A stretch of DNA of 64,000 nt from Ornithinimicrobium pekingense DSM 21552 (GCF_000421185.1 NZ_ATWJ01000009.1:2868-66867); one strand, 5' to 3'; positions 48,396 through 58,264 are shown, counted from the stretch's first letter. Notes: generated by a model from the letters alone, not told the origin. Translations and numbers: made by a program.

Positions 48396-50708
48396 TCAGC
48401 GACGGGCAGCCAGCGAGGCCACGATGAGCCGCAGGGGGGCCTCCCGGTCGAGGGTCCGCCTCCAGTCCCGGACCAGGAGAGTGCGCGGGGTGCCGTGCCG
48501 CCGCCGGGCGTGCGCACGGCCGACGAGCGTCTCGGCCGGCACCGACGGGTCGAGGACCGCCTCCAGCAGGTCGTGGTCGGCCAGGCTCAGCGCGCCGGTG
48601 GCGCCGGGGCCCGCCTCGAGCAGACGGCGGGTGACCGAGGCGAGGTCGGCCCGCTCCTGCGGGGTCCACCACCCGGGGTCCGCGCGGGTGAGGATCGCCC
48701 CGAAGACGTGGATCCGCAGCAGCTTGGTCACGACGGCGGTGCGCTCCCGCACCGGCCGGACGGCGAGCCACGGGTCGTCCAGCAGGGCCGTCACCGCGAC
48801 GAGCTGCTCGCTCACGGGGCGCGGCACGTAGGTCGTCCGGTCGACGGCGTCGGTGCCCACCAGGTACGGAGCCTGATAGGCCAGGGCGACACGGGCGCCG
48901 GCGAAGAGCCGCGTGACGAAGGGCACGTCCTCACCCACCTGCGCACCGGGGAGCAGGCGGGCACCGGTCCTCTCCACGGCCGCCCGTGACAGCAGCCCGA
49001 GCGGTGCGGAGCGATAGCTGAGCCGGTCACGGACCAGGTCGAGGTCGGTCCGGCGGCGCAGGCCGACGCCGAGGTCGAGCTGCCCCGGACGGTGGCGCAG
49101 CGTGGCCCGCGGACGCACCCGGGTCGGCGGTGTCGCCACCGTCGCCCCCTCGAGGCGGACCTGCGCGAGCACCACCTCGGCACCAGTGTCCCGGGCCACC
49201 TCCAGCCAGTGCTCGATCGCGCCCGGCGACAGCCGGTCGTCGCTGCCCATAATGCTCACCCACGGCGCCGTCGCGGCGTCCAGCCCGGCGGTGAACGGGC
49301 CGGCCGGGCTGGGCACCCCGTCGCGGTGCTCCAGGATCCGCAGCCTGGGGTCGCCCAGCGTGGCGGGCGTCATCGACGCCTCGACGTCCGCCCGGGCCAG
49401 GTCGTGGGCCACGACGGTGACCCGGACGTCCGCACCCTCGGACCCGTCGAGCACCGAGCGGACGGCGCGCTCGGTCTGGCGGCGCGCGTCGTGGACCGCG
49501 ACCACGACGTCGACCGTCGGACCGGCCCCCGGGGCACCGCCCTCACGAGAACCCCGCTGCTCGCCCGTCCCGGCCACCACCGACCGGTAGACCGCGTCCA
49601 CGCGGTCGGCATAGCTCTCCGCGCCGTACCGCTCCCGGACGTCACGGCCGACCTCCTCCGCGGACATCCCGGCAGCCCCGTGCCACACCTTCTCGACCGC
49701 GTCCGCCCACGCAGCGGCCGGCGCGCCGGGCGGCACGAGCCCGCCCGCGGGAGAATGCACGAACTCCCGCGGTCCGGCGGTGTCCCCGACGACGGCCGGA
49801 CGCCCGGCCGCCAGCGCCTCCGCCGCGGCGACGCAGAAGGTCTCTGCCCGGGTCGGCAGGAGGAAGACGTCCGAGGCGCCGAGGGCCGCGGTCACCTCGG
49901 CAGGCGGTAGGGGCCCCGTGAGGCGCAGCGGCACACCGAGGGCGTCGGCCCTGCGCTGCACGGCGTCGCGCAACGGTCCCTCGCCCACCCAGGACAGCCG
50001 GGCGTCGACACCACGACGGCGCAGCTCAGCGGTCGTCTCGACCGCCGTGAGCGGGTCCTTGCGCGGGATGAGCCCACCCACCCCCACGAGCTCGAGCGGA
50101 CCCCGATCGCGCAGGTCCTCCTCCGGCCGACGCCGCGGGACCGGCTCCGCCGCCTCGACGATGTTCGGCACGACCACCACCGGGCCGTCACGCAGCCCGC
50201 GCACGCCGGCGGCCAGGCCCTCCCCCACGACGACCACCGCGTCCGGACGGCGCAGCAGGGGCCGCACGGCCACCCGGGCGGCCCGCAGCAGCGGCGTGAG
50301 GGTCTCCGGCGCCGTCAGCCCGGACCAGTGCTCGGTGTGGACCCAGGGCGCACCGGGACGCCGGCCCGCCATGGGCAGGAGCGCGGAGACGGCCATCGTG
50401 TGCACCAGGTCGGCCCCCGTGAGCAGCTGCCGGACCCTGCGCGCGGCACGCCGGACGTGGTCGGGACGCCGCGGGTCCATCACCAAACGCTCGACAGGGG
50501 TCTCCGTCGCGTCGGTCCCGCCCCGCTCCCCCGGAGCGACGTCATACCCCTGCGGGTCGTGCGACCCCGGGGCCAGGGCGGGTGCCACGAGGTGCAGCAC
50601 CTGCACCTCGTGGCGCGTGGCGACCGCGGCGACGTCGCGCGCCACGAAGATGCCGGTGCCGGGGGACGCCGGGGTCGGGTACCAGGTCGTCACCACCAAC
50701 ACGCGCAT
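48396..50708 (-). CDS. Glycosyltransferase fusion: GT4 then GT2
   Basis: The 770-aa protein joins two glycosyltransferases. Residues 1-380 are a GT4 (GT-B): VLVVTTWYPTPASPGTGIFVARDV, VGGLIPRKDPLTAVETTAELR, and the E-x7-E in PTRAETFCVAAAEAL (Glu289, Glu297). Residues 398-620 are a GT2 (GT-A): VDVVVAVHDARRQTERAVRSVL and the metal-binding SDD at 489-491. The rest is a helical region (RTAVVTKLLRIHVFGAILTRADPGWW). The GT2 module is a close relative of the first half of the 54123-56492 protein. Both likely assemble an exported glycan. It is divergent from the epimerase gene across 43 bases. Confidence 0.9.
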   Translation of the reverse strand: MRVLVVTTWYPTPASPGTGIFVARDVAAVATRHEVQVLHLVAPALAPGSHDPQGYDVAPGERGGTDATETPVERLVMDPRRPDHVRRAARRVRQLLTGADLVHTMAVSALLPMAGRRPGAPWVHTEHWSGLTAPETLTPLLRAARVAVRPLLRRPDAVVVVGEGLAAGVRGLRDGPVVVVPNIVEAAEPVPRRRPEEDLRDRGPLELVGVGGLIPRKDPLTAVETTAELRRRGVDARLSWVGEGPLRDAVQRRADALGVPLRLTGPLPPAEVTAALGASDVFLLPTRAETFCVAAAEALAAGRPAVVGDTAGPREFVHSPAGGLVPPGAPAAAWADAVEKVWHGAAGMSAEEVGRDVRERYGAESYADRVDAVYRSVVAGTGEQRGSREGGAPGAGPTVDVVVAVHDARRQTERAVRSVLDGSEGADVRVTVVAHDLARADVEASMTPATLGDPRLRILEHRDGVPSPAGPFTAGLDAATAPWVSIMGSDDRLSPGAIEHWLEVARDTGAEVVLAQVRLEGATVATPPTRVRPRATLRHRPGQLDLGVGLRRRTDLDLVRDRLSYRSAPLGLLSRAAVERTGARLLPGAQVGEDVPFVTRLFAGARVALAYQAPYLVGTDAVDRTTYVPRPVSEQLVAVTALLDDPWLAVRPVRERTAVVTKLLRIHVFGAILTRADPGWWTPQERADLASVTRRLLEAGPGATGALSLADHDLLEAVLDPSVPAETLVGRAHARRRHGTPRTLLVRDWRRTLDREAPLRLIVASLAARR

Positions 50709-50751
50709 GCCTCAAACGTATCCCGCCCGCCCCCACCTACCCTTGACCCTC

Positions 50752-51807
50752 GTGAGGATCCTGAGCGTCGTCGGTGCCCGTCCGCAGTTCGTCAAGCTCG
50801 CCCCGGTGGCGGCCGAGTGCGCCCGGCGGGGGGTGGAGCACGTGATCGTGCACACCGGGCAGCACTACGACCCGATGCTCTCGGACGTCTTCTTCCGCGA
50901 CCTGGGCATCCCGGACCCGGACGTGCACCTGGGCGTGGGCTCGGGCGGGCACGGTGCGCAGACCGGCTCGATCCTCGGCGCGATGGACCCGGTGCTGGAG
51001 GACCGGCGCCCGGACTGGGTGCTGGTCTACGGCGACACCAACTCGACGCTGGCCGGCGCGCTGTCGGCGGTCAAGCTGCACCTGCCGGTGGCGCACCTGG
51101 AGGCGGGGCTGCGCTCGTTCAACCGGCGCATGCCCGAGGAGCACAACCGGGTGCTGACCGACCACGCCGGCGACCTGCTGCTGGCGCCGACCGAGGTCGC
51201 CGTGGACCACCTGCGGGCCGAGGGTCTGGGCGAGCGTGCCGTGCTGGTCGGGGACGTCATGATCGACGTTCTGTACCGGGTCCGCGACGAGCTCGCCGAC
51301 ACCGACGCGGTCCTGGAACAGCTGGGTATGCAGCCCGGCGGGTTCTCGGTCGCGACCATCCACCGGGCGGAGAACACCGACGACCCCGCCCGCCTGGGCG
51401 CGATCGTGGCCGCGCTCCAGGAGGTCGACCACCCGGTGGTGCTGCTGGCCCACCCGCGGCTGCGGGCCCGCGCCGAGGAGCACGGGCTCGACCTCGACGG
51501 CGGCTCGCTGACCACCCGCGCGCCGCTGCCCTACCCCGCCCTCGTCGGGGCGGTCAGCCAGGCCCGTGGCGTCATCACCGACTCCGGGGGCCTGCAGAAG
51601 GAGGCGTTCGCGCTGCGCACGCCCTGCACCACCGTGCGCACCGAGACCGAGTGGGTCGAGACCGTCGAGCTCGGCTGGAACGTGCTGGTCGAGCCCGGTC
51701 CCGCCCTGCGCGACGCCCTCGCCCGGCCCGCGCCCGCACCGACCGCCGCGGCGCCGTACGGGGACGGCCACGCCGCGGCGGCGGTCCTCGACGCGCTGGG
51801 CGCCTGA
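50752..51807 (+). CDS. wecB: UDP-N-acetylglucosamine 2-epimerase
   Basis: The 351-aa enzyme interconverts UDP-GlcNAc and UDP-ManNAc, or in the WbpI case a 2,3-diacetamido uronic acid. It has the WecB/WbpI motifs LSVVGARPQFVKLAPVAAE, HTGQHYDPMLSDVFFRDLGIPDPD, GDTNSTLAGALSAVKLHLPVAHLEAGLRSFNRRMPEEHNRVLTDH, ATIHRAENTDD and SDSGGLQKEA-type VITDSGGLQKEAFALRTPCTTVRTETEWVET. GTG at 50752. Length is slightly below WecB (about 375) and near WbpI. With the dehydrogenase and the WbpB/WbpE-type genes the WbpI function is possible. Confidence 0.93.
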   Translation: MRILSVVGARPQFVKLAPVAAECARRGVEHVIVHTGQHYDPMLSDVFFRDLGIPDPDVHLGVGSGGHGAQTGSILGAMDPVLEDRRPDWVLVYGDTNSTLAGALSAVKLHLPVAHLEAGLRSFNRRMPEEHNRVLTDHAGDLLLAPTEVAVDHLRAEGLGERAVLVGDVMIDVLYRVRDELADTDAVLEQLGMQPGGFSVATIHRAENTDDPARLGAIVAALQEVDHPVVLLAHPRLRARAEEHGLDLDGGSLTTRAPLPYPALVGAVSQARGVITDSGGLQKEAFALRTPCTTVRTETEWVETVELGWNVLVEPGPALRDALARPAPAPTAAAPYGDGHAAAAVLDALGA

Positions 51808-51870
51808 CCCCGCCGCGCGGCGGCGCACAATTTCCTTGCCGCGCGGGCGACGGCTCGGGACACTCGACCC

Positions 51871-52941
51871 ATGAGCATCCGGGTCGTCGACGTCCCGCGT
51901 CTGCAGAAGGGTGCCGACCCCCCGCCGGTCGTCGCCGACATCGGCGAGCTCTCGCGGCGCAGCCGCCTGGCGCTCACGGGCGACGACGACCTGGCCGACC
52001 CCGCCCCGATGCTCGCCGTCGCCCTGGCCGAGCAGGGCTACCGCCGCAAGCTCGTCCTGGTCGCCTACGACGCCGCCCGGCCGGTCGGCGCCCTGTGGTT
52101 GGGCCTGCCGCTGAAGGACAACCTGACCTCCGCGCACGGCGAGGTCCTGGTCGACCCCGAGGCGGCACCGGGGGTGATCCTGCCCGCCCTGTGGGACCAC
52201 GCGCGCAGGCGTCTGTCCCAGGAGGGGCGCAGCGTGGTCCAGCTCGTCAGCCTGCACCGCTCCACCACCGACGGTGAGCACCGCGCCCCACGCACCGGTG
52301 TCGGGCGACTGCCGGTCGACCCGATGACCACCGCCTTGGAAGGCCTCGGGTTCGTGCTGGAGCAGGTGGAGCAGCACAGGGTCCTCGAGGTCGCACCGGC
52401 GCTCGGCGTGGCCGAGGTCGCGGGCCCGCGGGCGCGGGAGGTGGCGGGCACGGCATACCGGACGTTGAGCTGGGTCGGACGCACCCCGCCCGAGCACCTC
52501 GACGGACTGGCGGCGCTCCTGGCTCGGTTGAGCACCGACGCACCGCTCGGCGAGCTGCAGGTCGAGCTGGAGAGCTGGGACGCGCAGCGGGTCGCCGAGC
52601 ACGAGCGGATGGGCGCGGAGATGGGCCGCGAGCTGGTCACGACCGTGGCCCAGCACGTGGCGACCGGCGAGCTGGTCGCCTTCACGCAGCTCGACCGGCC
52701 GCTGGACAAGCCGGTCATGGCGTTCCAGGCGGGCACCCTCGTGGTGCGGGAGCACCGGGGCCACCGGCTGGGCATGCTCGTCAAGGCGGTGAACCTGCAC
52801 CAGCTGGCCGAGCTCGCGCCGTCCGTCCGGCGCGTGCACACCTGGAACGCCGGCGAGAACGCCCACATGCTCGCGATCAACGTCGCGCTGGGCTTCCAGG
52901 AACGCGGCGCGGGCGGCACCTGGCAGCTGACCGGGGTATGA
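51871..52941 (+). CDS. GNAT acetyltransferase, tandem-domain type
   Basis: The 356-aa protein looks like two GNAT domains, the first degenerate (KLVLVAYDAARPVGALWLGLPLKDNLTSAHGEVLVDPEAAPGVILPALW) and the second complete: LVAFTQLDRPLDKPVMAFQAGTLVVREHRGHRLGMLVKAVNLHQLAELAPSVRRVHTWNAGENAHMLAINVALGF, with the acetyl-CoA loop GHRLGMLVK. This layout is shared with mycothiol synthase and related actinobacterial enzymes. Substrate unknown. ATG at 51871; it lies 63 bases after the epimerase. Confidence 0.85.
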   Translation: MSIRVVDVPRLQKGADPPPVVADIGELSRRSRLALTGDDDLADPAPMLAVALAEQGYRRKLVLVAYDAARPVGALWLGLPLKDNLTSAHGEVLVDPEAAPGVILPALWDHARRRLSQEGRSVVQLVSLHRSTTDGEHRAPRTGVGRLPVDPMTTALEGLGFVLEQVEQHRVLEVAPALGVAEVAGPRAREVAGTAYRTLSWVGRTPPEHLDGLAALLARLSTDAPLGELQVELESWDAQRVAEHERMGAEMGRELVTTVAQHVATGELVAFTQLDRPLDKPVMAFQAGTLVVREHRGHRLGMLVKAVNLHQLAELAPSVRRVHTWNAGENAHMLAINVALGFQERGAGGTWQLTGV

Positions 52942-52980
52942 CGTGCCGGGGGTGCGCCGCAGCGCGTGCTCCCGCGACGC

Positions 52981-54126
52981 TCACCCGTTGACGCGCGCGG
53001 CCAGCGTGTCGACCGCGCGGGCCCAGCCGCGCACCTGCTCCTGCGCCGACAGCTCGCGCGCGGCACGGTGCGAGGCCGCCTTCCAGCCCCGGACCGACTC
53101 CGGGTCGAGCGCGTCGAGGGCCCGGGCCAGCGCCTCGGGGGTGAAGTCGTCGGTGACGACCCCCAGCCCGTGCCGCCGCACCAGCGCCGCCATCTCCGGG
53201 CTCGGCCCCACGACGAGGGCCAACCGCCCCTGGACGAAGTCGAAGACCTTGTTGGGCAGCGCCCACAGGTGGTTGAACGACACCGGCGGCAGCACGTAGA
53301 CCCCCACGTCGTGGGCGTTGAGGGTGGCCGGCAGCTCGTGCGGCGCGACCGGAGGGTGGATCCGCACCCGGTCCGAGGCCGCGTACCGGGCACGCAGCTC
53401 CTCCAGGTAGCCCGGGTCGTTGGACATCAGGTAGAGGTCGAGCGTCATCGGGGCGGTGACCAGGTCCATCGCCTCGAGGATGACGTCGAGCCGGTGGCGC
53501 TGGGCGTTGCCCGAGTGCACCAGGCGCAGCGGGGAGCTCACCGGGGTCGGCTCCAGCTCGACGAAGTGCGGCGCGTTGACGACGACCCCTGCGCGGATCC
53601 CGAAGCGGAGCCGGTACTCCCGGGCGATGCCCTCCCCCACGGTGGTCACCGAGTCGGCCCGCGTGCCGTAGGTCCGCACGAGCCAGCGGTAGTAGGGCGC
53701 GACGAACAGGCGCCAGCGGCGGTTCTCCTCGTTCTGGCGCGGGTGGTACTCGTGCAGGTCGGCGTGGACCCCCGCCGCCGCCTGCAGGTCGAGCGCCAGC
53801 GGCACCGTGTCGATGTCGTCGGCCAGCACGACGTCGAAGGTGCGGGCCCGGCCCGCGAGCAGCCGGGCGGCCGCGACGACCACCGGCGCGCTCCGGTATG
53901 CGGTCTCGAACCGGCGCCCGACCAGGAGCCGACGGTCCTTGTGCCAGCTGACCACGTCGTCGGGCAGGCGCAGGTGCTCCACCACCCCCTCGGGGGCCTC
54001 GCCGTAGCCGAGGGTGGTCACGGCATACCGGTCGCGGAAGAGCTGCACCTGGCGCAGCACCCGGGCGTCCGAGCGCAGCGGGCTGAAGGACATCACCAGC
54101 AGGCGCGGCCGGGGGTCCGGCCTCAC
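52981..54126 (-). CDS. Glycosyltransferase, GT4 family
   Basis: The 381-aa protein starts at GTG 54126, overlapping the stop of the GT2-GT4 fusion by four bases. It has LVMSFSPLRSDARVLRQVQLFRDRYAVTTLGYG, a nucleotide-sugar region PLRLVHSGNAQRHRLDVILEAMDLV, and VYVLPPVSFNHLWALPNKVFDFVQGRLALVVGPSPEMAALV. The sequence is closely similar along its length to the C-terminal module of the upstream fusion, so one is a duplicate of the other. Donor and acceptor unknown. Confidence 0.9.
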   Translation of the reverse strand: MRPDPRPRLLVMSFSPLRSDARVLRQVQLFRDRYAVTTLGYGEAPEGVVEHLRLPDDVVSWHKDRRLLVGRRFETAYRSAPVVVAAARLLAGRARTFDVVLADDIDTVPLALDLQAAAGVHADLHEYHPRQNEENRRWRLFVAPYYRWLVRTYGTRADSVTTVGEGIAREYRLRFGIRAGVVVNAPHFVELEPTPVSSPLRLVHSGNAQRHRLDVILEAMDLVTAPMTLDLYLMSNDPGYLEELRARYAASDRVRIHPPVAPHELPATLNAHDVGVYVLPPVSFNHLWALPNKVFDFVQGRLALVVGPSPEMAALVRRHGLGVVTDDFTPEALARALDALDPESVRGWKAASHRAARELSAQEQVRGWARAVDTLAARVNG

Positions 54127-56492
54127 AGCGGCACCTGCCCCCGGACGATGTCGCGCACCGACTCGACCCAGGCCCGGGACTGCTCGGCGTCGGACAGCTC
54201 GTGCGCCGCGGCGTGCGACGCGGCCTTCCACACGGCGACCGCCTCGGGGTCGAGGCGGGACACCGCGGTGGCCAGGGCGTGGGCGTCGAAGGACCCCGCG
54301 ACCGGGCCGAGACCGTGCCGGTGCACCACCGTGGCCATGTCGGGGCTGGGGCCCACGAGCACGGCGAGCCGGGCCTGGACGTAGTCGAAGATCTTGTTGG
54401 GCAGGGCGTTGGCGTAGTTGAAGTTGACCGGCGGCAGGACGAACACGCCGACGTCGTGCCGGTGCAGCGTGGCGAAGAGCTCGGTGTAGGGCACCGGGTC
54501 GTGGACGCGGACCCGCCCGTCCGAGGCCTGCGCCGCCGCGCGGAGCTCGGCCAGGTAGTCCGGGTCGTTGGGGGTCAGGTAGAGGTCGAAGGTGCAGTCG
54601 GCACCGTCCTGCAGCGCCTGGAGGACGCCCTCGACCATGACGTGGATGCCGCGGCTGCGCAGGCAGGCCCCGGAGTGCACGAGACGCAGCGGGCTCGACA
54701 CCGGCTGGGGCAGGAGGTCCTGGTAGGGACTGGCGTTGGTGACCACCCCGACGTCGACCCCGACCAGGGCGGAGTACTCCTCGGCGATGCGGTCGCTGAC
54801 GGTGGTGACGGCACCGCACCGCGGCAGGTGCCGCCGGCAGAGCCACTCCTGGTAGGGGCCGATGCGGGCCAGCCACTGCGGGTGCTCCTCACGCCAGCGC
54901 GGCCAGTACTCGTGCAGGTCGGCGTGCACGCCGGCGGAGGGGCGCAGGGCGAGCGCGAGCGGCAGGGTGTCGGTGTCGTTGGCGACGACGACGTCAGCGG
55001 TGCCCGGCGCGACGTGGCGGCGCACCCAGCGGACAGCCTCCTGCGCCCAGTAGGCGGCGCGGTAGGCGTGCAGGGTGATCAGCCGCCCGTCGAGCTCGTT
55101 GACGACGCCGTCGGGCACCCGCACGTGCGCGGTGACCCCGTCGGGGGCCTGCCCGTAGCCGACCGTGACCACGTCGGCGCCCGCGGCCAGCAGGTGCCGC
55201 ACCTGCTTGAGGACCCGGGCGTCGCCGCGGACCGGGCTGAAGGCCAGCACCAGGACGCGCGTGCCGGCGAGCACGCCGGCCGCCGCGGCGGGGTCGGCGT
55301 GCGGGCGCTGGGACCCGGGCGTGCCGTGCCGGCGCTGTCTGGCCGCGAGCCAGGCCGAGGACAGGGCCGTGTCCAGGTGGGACCGGACGGTCGACTCGCG
55401 GTCGAGGTTGGCCAGCGGCCCGCGCGTCAGCAGGATGTCGAACCGCCCCGCCGCCGCGCGTCGGGCCGAGGCCGCGGCCAGGTCGTCGGCGTCCTGCGCC
55501 GCCAGGACCTCCTGCACCAGGTCCTCGTCCGCCCGGTGCAGGGCCCGGCCAACACCCGGCGCGAGCGCGAGGTAGGCGGCGACGACCTCGCGGGCGGTCT
55601 CGGCGTCGCCCGGCTGCCACAGCCGGGCCTCGTCCCGGCGCCGCACCGCGGCCAGGACGTGGATCCGCAGCAGCTTGACCGCCAGCGCCCGGCGCTCGTC
55701 CTTGGGCAGCCTCCCCACCCACGGTCGCCGCACGAGCGCGGCGAAGGGCGCCAGCTCGCTCTCCAGCGGGCGCACCGCCTCGGTGATCCGGTCGCCACCG
55801 GTGGTGCCGATGACGTAGGGCGGCAGGTCGAGCCCGTAGTCGACCCGCACCGGGCCGCTGGCCAGGCGCAGACCCAGCTCGATGTCGCCGCCGGTGCGCA
55901 TCCCCGCGGTCAACGGGCCGGAGCCGTCCCCCGGCAGCAGCCCGAGCCCCTCGAGGGTCTCCCGCCGCAGCAGCCCCAGCGGCGCGGTGCGGTAGGCCAG
56001 CCGGTCGCGCACCAGGTCGAGGTCGGTCGTGCGGCCGGGACGGACCCGCGGCGTGGGGATGTGCTCACCGTCCTGCGTCTCCAGCCGTGGCAGCAGCCAG
56101 CCGGACCCGAGCTCGTCCGCGCGCGTGGCCCAGGCGCCCAGCGCCCCGGGGGCGAACCAGTCGTCCGAGCCGATGATCGACACGTAGCGGGCGTCGGAGG
56201 CCGCGATGCCGGCGTTGAACGGCCCCGACGGGCTGCCGAGCCCGTCACGCACCTCCAGGTAGCGCACGTGCGCCCCCAGGTGCCCGAGCCCGGCCTCCGC
56301 GAGCGCGGCCTCCACCCGACGGCGCACGGGGTCCGGCTCCAGCTCGTGGCAGGCGACGGTCACGCGCACACGGTGCCCGCCGGGGACGACGCCGTGCTCG
56401 TCCGCGTCGCGCAGCGCGGAGAGGACCGCCCGGTGGGCGGGGCGGCCCGGTGAGTGCGTGGCGACGACGACGTCGACGGCGGGTCCGTTCAC
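54123..56492 (-). CDS. Glycosyltransferase fusion: GT2 then GT4
   Basis: The 789-aa protein has a GT2 domain first (VDVVVATHSPGRPAHRAVLSALRDAD at the N terminus, metal-binding SDD at residues 109-111, then LDLVRDRLAYRTAPLGLLRRETLEGLGLLPG and a helical tail ALAVKLLRIHVLAAVRRRDEARLW) and a GT4 domain from about residue 405 (VLVLAFSPVRGDARVLKQVRHLLAAGADVVTVGYG ... VFVLPPVNFNYANALPNKIFDYVQARLAVLVGPSPDM). Domain order is the reverse of the 48396-50708 protein. GTG 56492 overlaps the ABC transporter stop by four bases; the stop overlaps the downstream GT4 gene. Confidence 0.92.
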   Translation of the reverse strand: MNGPAVDVVVATHSPGRPAHRAVLSALRDADEHGVVPGGHRVRVTVACHELEPDPVRRRVEAALAEAGLGHLGAHVRYLEVRDGLGSPSGPFNAGIAASDARYVSIIGSDDWFAPGALGAWATRADELGSGWLLPRLETQDGEHIPTPRVRPGRTTDLDLVRDRLAYRTAPLGLLRRETLEGLGLLPGDGSGPLTAGMRTGGDIELGLRLASGPVRVDYGLDLPPYVIGTTGGDRITEAVRPLESELAPFAALVRRPWVGRLPKDERRALAVKLLRIHVLAAVRRRDEARLWQPGDAETAREVVAAYLALAPGVGRALHRADEDLVQEVLAAQDADDLAAASARRAAAGRFDILLTRGPLANLDRESTVRSHLDTALSSAWLAARQRRHGTPGSQRPHADPAAAAGVLAGTRVLVLAFSPVRGDARVLKQVRHLLAAGADVVTVGYGQAPDGVTAHVRVPDGVVNELDGRLITLHAYRAAYWAQEAVRWVRRHVAPGTADVVVANDTDTLPLALALRPSAGVHADLHEYWPRWREEHPQWLARIGPYQEWLCRRHLPRCGAVTTVSDRIAEEYSALVGVDVGVVTNASPYQDLLPQPVSSPLRLVHSGACLRSRGIHVMVEGVLQALQDGADCTFDLYLTPNDPDYLAELRAAAQASDGRVRVHDPVPYTELFATLHRHDVGVFVLPPVNFNYANALPNKIFDYVQARLAVLVGPSPDMATVVHRHGLGPVAGSFDAHALATAVSRLDPEAVAVWKAASHAAAHELSDAEQSRAWVESVRDIVRGQVPL

Positions 56493-58264
56493 GCCAGCCC
56501 CGAGAGCCGGGCCTGTGTGGCGAACTCCGGCTCGGCGGCGACGACCTCGTCGAAGCTGCCCCGTGCGGCGATCGTGCCGTCGGTCATGAAGCACACCTGG
56601 TCGGAGTGGCGCACCGTGGAGAGGCGGTGGGCCACGGCGATGACGGTCACCTGGCCGTGCAGCTCGCGGATGGCGCGGGCCACGGCGTCCTCCGTGGTGG
56701 TGTCCAGCGCCGAGGTCGCCTCGTCGAGGACCAGCACGAGCGGGTCGGCGTAGAGGGCCCGGGCGATGCCCAGGCGCTGGCGCTGCCCCCCGGACAGCGC
56801 CAGCCCGCGCTCGGCGACCCGGGTATGGAGCCCGCCGCGCTCGCGGACCACCTCCAGCAGCTGCGCCCGGGCCAGGGCTCGCTCCACCGCGTCCTCGTCG
56901 AGGTCCTCCCCCCAGGTGAGCGCGACGTTCTGGGCGATGGTGCCGTCGAAGAGGTTGACGTCCTGCGGGACGTAGCCGACGCGCGAGCGCCACGCGGCGA
57001 GCACGTCGGCCAGCGGCTGGTCGTCGATGCGGATCTGGCCCTCCTGCGGCACGAGCAGGCCGAGGAGCACGTCGACCAGCGTCGACTTGCCGGCTCCTGA
57101 GGCACCCACGAGGGCCACGGACGACCCGAGCGGGATGTCCAGGTCCACCTCGCGCAGCGCCGGCTCCCGGGACCCGGGGTAGGTGAAGCCGACCCCGCGG
57201 AGCGCGAGCAGCGACGGGTCCTGCGGCAGCGGCTCCTGCCCGAGCCGCTCGGCGTCCTCCACGTAGCCGCGCGCCTCCAGGATGTCGCTGATGACCGCCT
57301 CGGCGTGCGGCAGCGTGCTCGAGGTCTGGGTCATCACCGACTGGAACCGGTTGACGCTGGGGATCATCCGCATCCCGGCCACCGCGAAGAGCGCGATCGC
57401 CTCGAAGGCCTGACCCGCCCCGCCGAGGAGGAACGCCATCCCCCCGACGAGGGCGAAGCCGAGCACCAGGCCGGTGTCGGTGACGAACTTGGGGACGGAG
57501 TTGAGGAACATCAGGTTGGTCCGCGCGCGGACGGCGTGCACCCGGTTGGCGTGCACCTCGTCGGCGACCTCCTGCGCCTTGCCACGCAGGGTCACCTCCT
57601 TGAGCGCCCCCATCATCTCGGTCATCAGCCCGGCGACCTTGAACGAGTAGTCGCGCCCGACCCGGCCCGCCACGACCGCGCGCGGGGAGATCACGACGTA
57701 CATCAGCACGGCCAGGCCCCCCAGGTAGGCGAAGGTCATCAGCGCGGTCAGCGGCTGGGCCACCAGGAGCACCACCAGCACCGCACCGAAGGTGGCCAGC
57801 TCGGCGGGCAGCGAGGCCGCCGGCAGCAGCAGGCCGGTCGTGGTGTTGGCGATGCCGACGTCGGCCAGGCGCACGAGCTGGGCGGTGTTGCGCTTGAGCC
57901 GCTCGGTCCACGGCGCCCGGATGTAGGCCCCGAAGAGCCGGTCGCCGATGACCAGGTCGTAGGCGCCGAGGCGCCGGGACACCGCCCACTGCAGCGCCAG
58001 GGTGGCCAGGCCCTTGAGCACCACGAGGAGGGTGATGCCGCCCAGCAGCCAGGGGTAGCCCTCCGGGGGCACCTCGCCGAGCAGGGGGATGGTGACCGGC
58101 CGGTCCTGGACCATCGGGGCCAGCGTGAGCGCCAGCAGCGAGAGCGCCAGGATGTCCACGACCGCGAGCAGGCTCGAGAGCACGGCATACCCGACGAGGA
58201 ACCAGCGCGTCGAGGGAGGCAGCAGCGGCAGCAGCCGGCGCAGCGCGCGCAGCAGCCTGATCAC
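56489..58264 (-). CDS. ABC transporter, fused membrane and ATPase domains
   Basis: The 591-aa half-transporter has six transmembrane helices (about residues 20-300) and an ATPase domain: Walker A GASGAGKST at 387-395, Q-loop YVPQDVNLFDGT, signature LSGGQRQR at 491-498, Walker B VLVLDEATSA at 512-520, and H-loop VIAVAHRLST. It works as a dimer and probably flips a lipid-linked saccharide or other lipid, MsbA/PglK-style. GTG 58264 has GAGG eight bases upstream; GTG 58270 is the alternative. It is the first gene of an operon with three overlapping glycosyltransferase genes, so it is the likely exporter of this locus. Confidence 0.9.
   Translation of the reverse strand: MIRLLRALRRLLPLLPPSTRWFLVGYAVLSSLLAVVDILALSLLALTLAPMVQDRPVTIPLLGEVPPEGYPWLLGGITLLVVLKGLATLALQWAVSRRLGAYDLVIGDRLFGAYIRAPWTERLKRNTAQLVRLADVGIANTTTGLLLPAASLPAELATFGAVLVVLLVAQPLTALMTFAYLGGLAVLMYVVISPRAVVAGRVGRDYSFKVAGLMTEMMGALKEVTLRGKAQEVADEVHANRVHAVRARTNLMFLNSVPKFVTDTGLVLGFALVGGMAFLLGGAGQAFEAIALFAVAGMRMIPSVNRFQSVMTQTSSTLPHAEAVISDILEARGYVEDAERLGQEPLPQDPSLLALRGVGFTYPGSREPALREVDLDIPLGSSVALVGASGAGKSTLVDVLLGLLVPQEGQIRIDDQPLADVLAAWRSRVGYVPQDVNLFDGTIAQNVALTWGEDLDEDAVERALARAQLLEVVRERGGLHTRVAERGLALSGGQRQRLGIARALYADPLVLVLDEATSALDTTTEDAVARAIRELHGQVTVIAVAHRLSTVRHSDQVCFMTDGTIAARGSFDEVVAAEPEFATQARLSGLA

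Noticed and set aside
54123-57989. A single 1288-aa protein covering the glycosyltransferase fusion and most of the ABC transporter region
   Set aside because: The part beyond 56492 is an out-of-frame shadow of the ABC transporter; the GTG at 56492 overlapping the ABC stop is a natural start.
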